Source of the DNA: Collinsella aerofaciens
Lineage (GTDB): Bacteria > Actinomycetota > Coriobacteriia > Coriobacteriales > Coriobacteriaceae
Direction: 5' to 3'
Length of the DNA: 64,000 nucleotides
Assembly: GCF_028209885.1 (NCBI RefSeq)
Contig: NZ_JAQLEM010000010.1
Span: 1 to 64,000, forward strand
Shown: one piece after another, positions 58,877 to 64,000 of the stretch
Position numbering within the stretch: the first letter of the stretch is position 1
Layout of the letters: each line of letters starts with the position of its first letter
The notes under the pieces: model-generated
Databases searched by the model: none
What the model was told of the DNA's origin: nothing
The model's input: only the letters and a program-made list of their open reading frames with translations
Position numbers and translations under genes: made by a program

Positions 58877-61444
58877 TTATTTGCCTTTGGGCTTGCTGGC
58901 GTAGAACTTCTTCTTTTTGGACTTGCCGGCAGGGGAGGGTTTGCCGGCAAAGTTGGACCTGCCGTTGCCGGCCTGCGCGTGCGTGGGCACTGCCGCGCGA
59001 GGCTTGCGGACCTCGGGGTTGCGCAGCTCCTCGACACGCTCGGCAATCTCCTCGGCGCTAAAGCCGACCTCGGCCATGGCGTCCTCGATGGGCAGGCGGC
59101 GCACGATGTAGCAGTGGTGCACCTTCTGGTTGCGCGCGAAGTCCTCGGGGATGGTCTGCGCCGTAATGTCCTCCAACACGACGCCCGCGCGCGCGAGCTT
59201 GCGCGTCTCGGGGCGGAAGCCGCGCAGGTTGCAGCTAAAGATGGCGTGGCCGCCCTGTGCGAGCAGGCGCGATACGCCGGCCAAAAGCTCAACATGGTCG
59301 CGCTGGACATCCCAGGTGCGGCGGCCCATCTTGGATGAGTTCGAGAACGTGGGCGGGTCGACAAAGATCAGGTCCCAGCGGTTGCGCGTCTGGCGCTGGT
59401 CGCGAATCCAGGCAAGCACGTCGTCGCGCACAAAATGATGCTGCGGACCAACAAAGCCGTTCTGGCGCATATTGCGCTCGGCCCAGTCCAGGTAGGTGTT
59501 GGAAAGGTCGACTGTCACGGTTTCCTCGACGCCGCCGTCGGCCGCATAGCAGGTGGCGGTGCCGGTGTAGGCGAACAGGTTGAGGAAGCGGCGTGCCTGT
59601 TTGGCGTGCTCGCGCACCAGGTTGCGGGTGACGCGGTGATCCAAGAAGATGCCCACATCCAGGTAGTCATCAAAGTTGACGGCAAAGGTGAGTCCGCCCT
59701 CTTCGATGAGCGGCAGGCGACGGCGCGCGATGTTGGCGCGCTCGCCCGAGCCGCCCTTGCCGGCGCCCTGCTTGCCGTACTGCGAGCCGCCGCGCGAACG
59801 CATGCGGGCCTTGGCGTGCACATGCTCGGCGGGAACATCTAGGATGCGCGGCGCGATGGCCAAAATGTCGAGCATGCGGGCCTGGGCTAGCGCGGGGTCG
59901 ATGGTCTTGGGCGCGGCGTATTCGGCGATGACGAGCCAGCGGCCCGGCGTCTGCGGGCAACCCTCGTACAGGTCGATGGCGGCGGAGTAATCGGGCAGGT
60001 CGGCATCGTAGACGCGGTAGCAGCTCACGCCCTCGCGCTTTGCCCACTTGCGGCGCAGGCGGGCATTCTTGCGCAGGCGGTTGGCGAACTGCTCGGACTC
60101 GGGAATGAGCACGGGCAACGGCTTGCCGTCACCCAGGTCGAGCGTGGCGGCAGGTTCGGGCATGGAGGAAGCGGCGGCTTTGTCGTTGGCTTCGTTGGCA
60201 TCCGCAACCTCGGCCTCGGCATCCGCACTGGTCGCAGCCTCAAACGCTGCGGCGGCGTGGTCGAGCGAGGGCCAAACCTCAATAGTTGCCTCTTCGTTAT
60301 TGGGCATGATGGCGATGGAGCGCGCGGGCTCGGCATGGAGCGCGCGGGCCATAAGGCCATCGCGGGTGAGCGCGGCGACCGGCGCGGCGGTAAGCTCGGG
60401 CGCGCGGCGCAGCTCGCCGATGAGTGTCATGGCGTCGTGCATGAGCGAAAGCGGGGTCTCGGTGGTGTCCGCGACCACGGCGGCGCCGGCGACAGCGCCC
60501 ACATGGTCCAGCACGGTGGCGGGCTTGGCGGCGCAAAAGTCGACAAAGCGCTTGTAGCCGGCGCACTTGACCATGCGCTCGGCAGTCTTGCGGGCGGTGG
60601 GGTCAATGTCCATGGCCACGATGCGCGCCTGGCGCTCGCGCGCTGCCGCCTCGCGCTCGCGCGCCTCGGCAAGCAGCTGCTCCCACAGAGCGGCGTCGTG
60701 CAGCTGCCAGCCCTCAAAGCCCCAGCGCTCGCGTGCGGCGCCCGGGGCGCGGTCGGTCAGAATGTTCACGGCTTCCAGCAACAGGCCGCCGCCGGCGCAC
60801 GAGGCATCGATTAGCGTGGGAAGGGCTTCATTCTCGTAATCGTCGGCCGTCAACTCGCGCTCGCACAGTGCGGTCCAGCCGACCTGCGCCAGCACCAGGG
60901 CGGCGTAGTCGGGGCGCAACACGTGCGCACCCTCGCCGGCACGGGTCGCCGCGGGCGGCAGGCGCTTGAACAGTGGGTCGCCCGAAAGGTCCAGGCTGAT
61001 GCTCGCGCGGCGCTGGCGCAGCGAAAGCAACAGGTGAACGTCGGGATCGGCAGCGTCGACATCGGCGCGACGGCCCGTGGTCTCGGCCAGACGGTCGCAC
61101 AGCGCGTCCTTGGCGCGCAGGGCCGAGAAGCGCGTGTTGCGCAGCTGCTCGGTCACGCCGCGGGCGGTGATGGCAATGGTGGCGCCGGGGCGGACGATGT
61201 TCTCCCAGGCGATGTCGTAAACGCTATCGTACAGCTCATCGGCATCCTGCGCCTCAAAGCGCCCGAGCACCGCAAACACGCGGCTCGCTAGGCGTGACCA
61301 CAGACAGGCGCGGTAGCCTTCTTCGAGCTCGCCCTCAAACGTGGCGCGGCCCTTCAGCCGGCGAACATGCGAAAGCCCGAGGCGTTTAAGCTCATCGGCG
61401 AGTGCGGACTCAAAGCCTTCGGGGCAGCTTGCGTAAAATTCCAT
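58877..61444 (-). CDS. rlmL: Bifunctional 23S rRNA guanine methyltransferase RlmKL
   Basis: 855-residue SAM enzyme. THUMP-type N-terminus (1-160: MEFYASCPEGFESALADELKRLGL), RlmL N2-methyltransferase module (about 170-380, LIDASCAGGGLLLEAVNILTDRAPG), a low-complexity Ala/Glu linker (about 385-430), and RlmK C5-type module (about 440-830, LNLFAYTGTATCYAADGG, IFVDPPTFSNSSKMG). In E. coli it makes m2G2445 and m7G2069. Longer than the E. coli protein (~700) because of the linker and a Lys-rich tail. GAGAGG precedes the ATG. Confidence 0.9.
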   Translation of the reverse strand: MEFYASCPEGFESALADELKRLGLSHVRRLKGRATFEGELEEGYRACLWSRLASRVFAVLGRFEAQDADELYDSVYDIAWENIVRPGATIAITARGVTEQLRNTRFSALRAKDALCDRLAETTGRRADVDAADPDVHLLLSLRQRRASISLDLSGDPLFKRLPPAATRAGEGAHVLRPDYAALVLAQVGWTALCERELTADDYENEALPTLIDASCAGGGLLLEAVNILTDRAPGAARERWGFEGWQLHDAALWEQLLAEAREREAAARERQARIVAMDIDPTARKTAERMVKCAGYKRFVDFCAAKPATVLDHVGAVAGAAVVADTTETPLSLMHDAMTLIGELRRAPELTAAPVAALTRDGLMARALHAEPARSIAIMPNNEEATIEVWPSLDHAAAAFEAATSADAEAEVADANEANDKAAASSMPEPAATLDLGDGKPLPVLIPESEQFANRLRKNARLRRKWAKREGVSCYRVYDADLPDYSAAIDLYEGCPQTPGRWLVIAEYAAPKTIDPALAQARMLDILAIAPRILDVPAEHVHAKARMRSRGGSQYGKQGAGKGGSGERANIARRRLPLIEEGGLTFAVNFDDYLDVGIFLDHRVTRNLVREHAKQARRFLNLFAYTGTATCYAADGGVEETVTVDLSNTYLDWAERNMRQNGFVGPQHHFVRDDVLAWIRDQRQTRNRWDLIFVDPPTFSNSSKMGRRTWDVQRDHVELLAGVSRLLAQGGHAIFSCNLRGFRPETRKLARAGVVLEDITAQTIPEDFARNQKVHHCYIVRRLPIEDAMAEVGFSAEEIAERVEELRNPEVRKPRAAVPTHAQAGNGRSNFAGKPSPAGKSKKKKFYASKPKGK

Positions 61445-61519
61445 GGGTGACCTCTCTGGTTGCGTCGCTCCATTATATGATGGATGCTTCGTTTGCCCTT
61501 ATCCTCGAAAGGAACCCAT

Positions 61520-62347
61520 ATGATTGATGCGTGCCCCGATTCCGCCGTGCTCTTTTTTGACGTGGACGGCACGCTGACGTCGTTCGATCCCGACAACATG
61601 ACCGACAAGGACTTTTCGGCGGTTCGCCCCTCGCAGGCGGTCGTCGAGGCGTTTCATCGTCTGCGCGACGCGGGACACAAGGCGTTTATCTGCACGGGTC
61701 GCCCCCTGTGGCTCATCGCCGATAGCTTGCGTGCGCTCGACCCTGCGGGCGTCGTTGCCATGGCGGGCGCCACGCTCGAGGTCGAGGGCCGCGTGGTGTA
61801 TGAGGACTGCTTTGACGAAGACATTGTTGAGGAGCTTGCACGCCGTATGGCCGCGGCAGGGATTGAGGCCTTTTTCGAGACCAACGTGGCTACTTTTGCC
61901 CTGGAACCCGCGGGCGATGAGCAGTCGTCTCTGATCGGTACTTCTGTGGTGCACAGCGCCGAGGAAATGCGCGTCGACGGCCGTCTGCGCGTAGGCAAGG
62001 TGTGCCTCAACGCGCCCAGCTTGGCGCGCGTAGATAACGGTGACGGCTTTATCGATTGCGAGTTTGAGCTGTGCAACACCGGTGGTCAGAATCGCGAGCT
62101 GAGTCCCAGGGGCATTGACAAGGGCGTGGGCGTGGCGCGAGCGCTGGCGTATCTGGACCGCGAGGGAAATGCGCGCACCTTTGGCTTCGGCGATTCGGGC
62201 AACGACCTGGGCATGCTCGCCGCCGTCGAGACAGCCGTGGCCATGGGTAACGCCATGCCCGAGGTCAAAGCAGTCGCCGACTACGTGACCGACGATGTCG
62301 CACACGACGGCACCGTCACAGCGATGCAGCATTTCGGCCTCATCTAA
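61520..62347 (+). CDS. HAD-superfamily Cof-type phosphatase
   Basis: 275 residues, subclass IIB. Motif I FFDVDGTLTSFD, motif II ICTGRP, Lys region KGVGVARALAYL, motif IV FGFGDSGNDLGMLAAVETAVAMGNA. The cap (about 85-190) suggests sugar-phosphate or nucleotide substrates. GAAAGGAA precedes the ATG at 61520. Stands alone between rlmKL (divergent) and transaldolase. Confidence 0.9.
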   Translation: MIDACPDSAVLFFDVDGTLTSFDPDNMTDKDFSAVRPSQAVVEAFHRLRDAGHKAFICTGRPLWLIADSLRALDPAGVVAMAGATLEVEGRVVYEDCFDEDIVEELARRMAAAGIEAFFETNVATFALEPAGDEQSSLIGTSVVHSAEEMRVDGRLRVGKVCLNAPSLARVDNGDGFIDCEFELCNTGGQNRELSPRGIDKGVGVARALAYLDREGNARTFGFGDSGNDLGMLAAVETAVAMGNAMPEVKAVADYVTDDVAHDGTVTAMQHFGLI

Positions 62348-62540
62348 TGAATCCCGCGTTCTGACGTTTGCTCAAACTGCGACTCTTTGCTTTTGCATGC
62401 TCAATCGATTTATCAATCCAAACACTGAGGTGTTTATACCGTTCGCCGAGAAGATAAAAAACCGCAGCTCACGCCTTGATAAACGTAGGTAAAGTGTTTA
62501 GCAGTTTAACGCCCATGTGCAAGCGAAAGGAATCAGGCAG

Positions 62541-63245
62541 ATGGCAATCAAGGTGTTCGCTGACGGTGCAAACCTCGAGGGCATGCTCGACATGTACGAG
62601 AACGGCAACGTTCAGGGTTTCACGACCAACCCGTCCCTTATGAAGAAGGGCGGCGTGACGGATTACCGCGCGTTTGCCAAGGAGGTCCTGACCCATATCA
62701 CCGATGTATCCGTGTCGTTTGAGGTCTTTGCCGACGACGTCGAGACCATGGAGGTCGAGGCGCGCGAGATCGCTACCTGGGCCGAGAACGTCTACGTCAA
62801 GATTCCGTGCGTGACCACCAAGGGCGAGTCCACCGCCGAGCTGGTTCGCAAGCTTTCCGCCGACGGCATCAAGGTCAACGTCACCACTATCTTTACGCCT
62901 GCGCAGGTCGATGAGATGGTCGAGGCCGTTGACGCCGAGACGCCGTCCATCATCTCGCTCTTTGCCGGCCGCATCGCCGACACCGGCGTCGATCCCATTC
63001 CGTTTATGACGGAGTCGGTCAAGAAGGCCGCCGCCAAGCCCAACTGTGAGGTCCTGTGGGCGTCCACGCGCGAGCTCATCAACATTTACCAGGCCGAGGC
63101 CTGCGGTTGCCAGATCATCACGGTGCCCAACAGCATCCTGGCCAAGCGCAAGAACATCGGTCGCGACCCGTACGAGGTCTCGCTCGACACCGTCCGCGGC
63201 TTTGCCGAGGATATCGCCTCGCTCGGCTTCCATATCCTGCCGTAA
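62541..63245 (+). CDS. tal: Transaldolase, small FSA/staphylococcal type
   Basis: 234-residue class I aldolase of the pentose phosphate pathway. KVFADGANLEGMLDMYENG and GFTTNPSLMKKGGVTDYRAF open the barrel; VYVKIPCVTTKGEST carries the Schiff-base Lys; SLFAGRIADTGVDPIPFM and LWASTRELINIYQAE complete it. GAAAGGAATC before the ATG at 62541 fixes the start. The short type is common in Gram-positive anaerobes and can be hard to separate from fructose-6-phosphate aldolase. The 193-base gap upstream has no clear structure beyond a likely promoter. Confidence 0.92.
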   Translation: MAIKVFADGANLEGMLDMYENGNVQGFTTNPSLMKKGGVTDYRAFAKEVLTHITDVSVSFEVFADDVETMEVEAREIATWAENVYVKIPCVTTKGESTAELVRKLSADGIKVNVTTIFTPAQVDEMVEAVDAETPSIISLFAGRIADTGVDPIPFMTESVKKAAAKPNCEVLWASTRELINIYQAEACGCQIITVPNSILAKRKNIGRDPYEVSLDTVRGFAEDIASLGFHILP

Positions 63246-63250
63246 GCAAG

Positions 63251-63456
63251 GGTACCCCCTGTAGCGACGTGCAAAATTGAGAGTATTCAGCAAGGTAAAG
63301 GTCTTTATCAGTTAACCGAAGCACGGAACAGCCCCCGTTATGGCTCTGACGACGCTAAAACGGGGGCTGTTTTTTGCTTTTTCGTCTCTGAGGGGCGTTC
63401 GGAACGGTGGAATTTGCAGAATACTCGCGATTTTGCACATCGCTACAGGGGGTACC
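63251..63456. repeat. 38-bp-arm inverted repeat around a terminator
   Basis: Left arm 63251-63288 (begins GGTACCCCCTGTAGCGA) and right arm 63419-63456 match at 35 of 38. The inner arm portion GTGCAAAATTGAGAGTATTC resembles 39503-39522. Confidence 0.75.
63327..63375. terminator. Terminator between tal and tex
   Basis: AACAGCCCCCGTT / AACGGGGGCTGTT stem followed by T4, inside the 63251-63456 repeat. Confidence 0.85.
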
Positions 63457-63470
63457 TTTGCTTTGGCGGT

Positions 63471-64000
63471 TTACTTGCCCTGTACCATGGTGAGGGAGAT
63501 TTTCTTGCGGTCGCGATCGACCTTTTCGACCCACACCTTGACCGTGTCACCGACGCGCACCACGTCGCTCGGGTGCTTGACAAAGCGGTTGGCCAGCTTG
63601 GAGATGTGTACGAGGCCGTCCTGGTGCACGCCCACGTCGACGAAGGCGCCAAAGTCGACGACGTTGCGCACCGTGCCCTTGAGCTCCATGCCGGGCTCCA
63701 GGTCGTCGATGGAAAGCGCCGAGCGGCTAAAGACCACCTCGGGCGCGTCGTCGCGCGGGTCGCGACTGGGCTTCTTGAGCTCGTTGACAATGTCGATGAG
63801 CGTCAGGGTGCCGCAGTCCAGGTCGCTTGCCAGCGTCGAGATGCTGCCCAGGCGGCGCTCGATATCGGGCACGCCGCCGCGGCTGAGCTCGCTGGCCGCC
63901 ACACCGGCGCGTTCCAGGACGGACGTGGCCACCTCGTAGCTTTCGGGGTGGACGCTCGTCGCGTCGAGCGGGTTCTTACCGCCGCTGATGCGCAAAAAGC
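63471..64000 (-). CDS. tex: C-terminal part of the Tex-like S1-domain RNA-binding protein
   Basis: About 176 residues, 3' end of a gene that continues past base 64000. The beginning LRISGGKNPLDATSVHPESY is the conserved region after the Tex YqgF/HhH core; the S1 domain is ELKGTVRNVVDFGAFVDVGVHQDGLVHISKLANRFVKHPSDVVRVGDTVKVWV in part, ending SLTMVQGK. Tex acts in transcription-associated processes and toxin/gene expression in some pathogens. Start not in the window. Confidence 0.93.
   Translation of the reverse strand, partial: FLRISGGKNPLDATSVHPESYEVATSVLERAGVAASELSRGGVPDIERRLGSISTLASDLDCGTLTLIDIVNELKKPSRDPRDDAPEVVFSRSALSIDDLEPGMELKGTVRNVVDFGAFVDVGVHQDGLVHISKLANRFVKHPSDVVRVGDTVKVWVEKVDRDRKKISLTMVQGK

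Overview
The window looks like chromosomal DNA of a high-GC Gram-positive gut actinobacterium of the Coriobacteriia, most likely Collinsella or a close relative. This is an inference from gene content and style: a tilS-hpt-ftsH block, an Hsp20, an LAxTG-type surface protein, a short SRP RNA without an Alu domain, strong SD sites, and many intergenic palindromes of the 'accaccacaaaggtgcctgtcccc' type. No phage, insertion sequence with a transposase, plasmid gene or CRISPR array is visible. Nearly all of the window is ordinary chromosome; the unusual material is in the intergenic spaces and in a few accessory genes.

Layout. 0-10.5 kb: small membrane protein, Hsp20, an MBL-fold hydrolase, the tilS-hpt-ftsH housekeeping block, a PLP aminotransferase, a PHP phosphatase and rlmD. 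10.6-15.6 kb: a long-hairpin element, an amino-acid ABC importer operon and an EF-G-like GTPase with altered nucleotide motifs. 15.6-24.1 kb: a secreted nuclease, two near-identical HAD phosphatases with duplicated promoters on either side of an AlbA_2-type regulator and larE, then a DUF4143-type ATPase and a LacI regulator. The regulator is preceded by ten TTAGAGAGA sites. 24.1-31.9 kb: a palindrome cluster, glmS, a GntR regulator divergent from a YeiH-type exporter, a degenerate NtrC-like regulator, small proteins and a nitroreductase. 32-41.2 kb: a MarR regulator with a heterodimeric ABC exporter, cysE, a DedA protein, ilvE, lemA, a TetR regulator and tRNA-Ser. 41.3-49.7 kb: a TadA-glycerate kinase fusion, SRP RNA amid several long palindromes, an LAxTG coiled-coil protein, a second heterodimeric ABC exporter and a flavodoxin-like protein. 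49.7-50.5 kb: a tandem array of stem-loops flanked by two inverted copies of a long-hairpin element. 50.5-64 kb: an LTA-synthase-like sulfatase, a nitroreductase, kup with a KdpDE-like two-component pair, rlmKL, a Cof-type HAD, a transaldolase and the 3' end of tex.

How genes work together. The substrate-binding protein, permease and ATPase at 10.87-13.14 kb form one overlapping operon. Each ABC exporter pair has one NBD with a degenerate Walker B and switch residue and a partner with a degenerate signature, as in known heterodimeric exporters. kup, a 64-residue membrane protein and the KdpDE-like genes run in one direction and probably form a potassium uptake and sensing unit, although no kdpFABC is present here. 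The MarR gene has a palindrome between its -35 and -10 boxes and overlaps the exporter it probably controls.

Best candidates for something undescribed: (1) a three-copy long-hairpin element with conserved core and completely different, but still self-complementary, outer arms (10.63, 49.71 and 50.34 kb), two copies of which enclose a seven-unit stem-loop array; (2) the TTAGAGAGA operator array with its AlbA_2/wHTH regulator, bracketed by copies of one repeat; (3) the TadA-glycerate kinase fusion.
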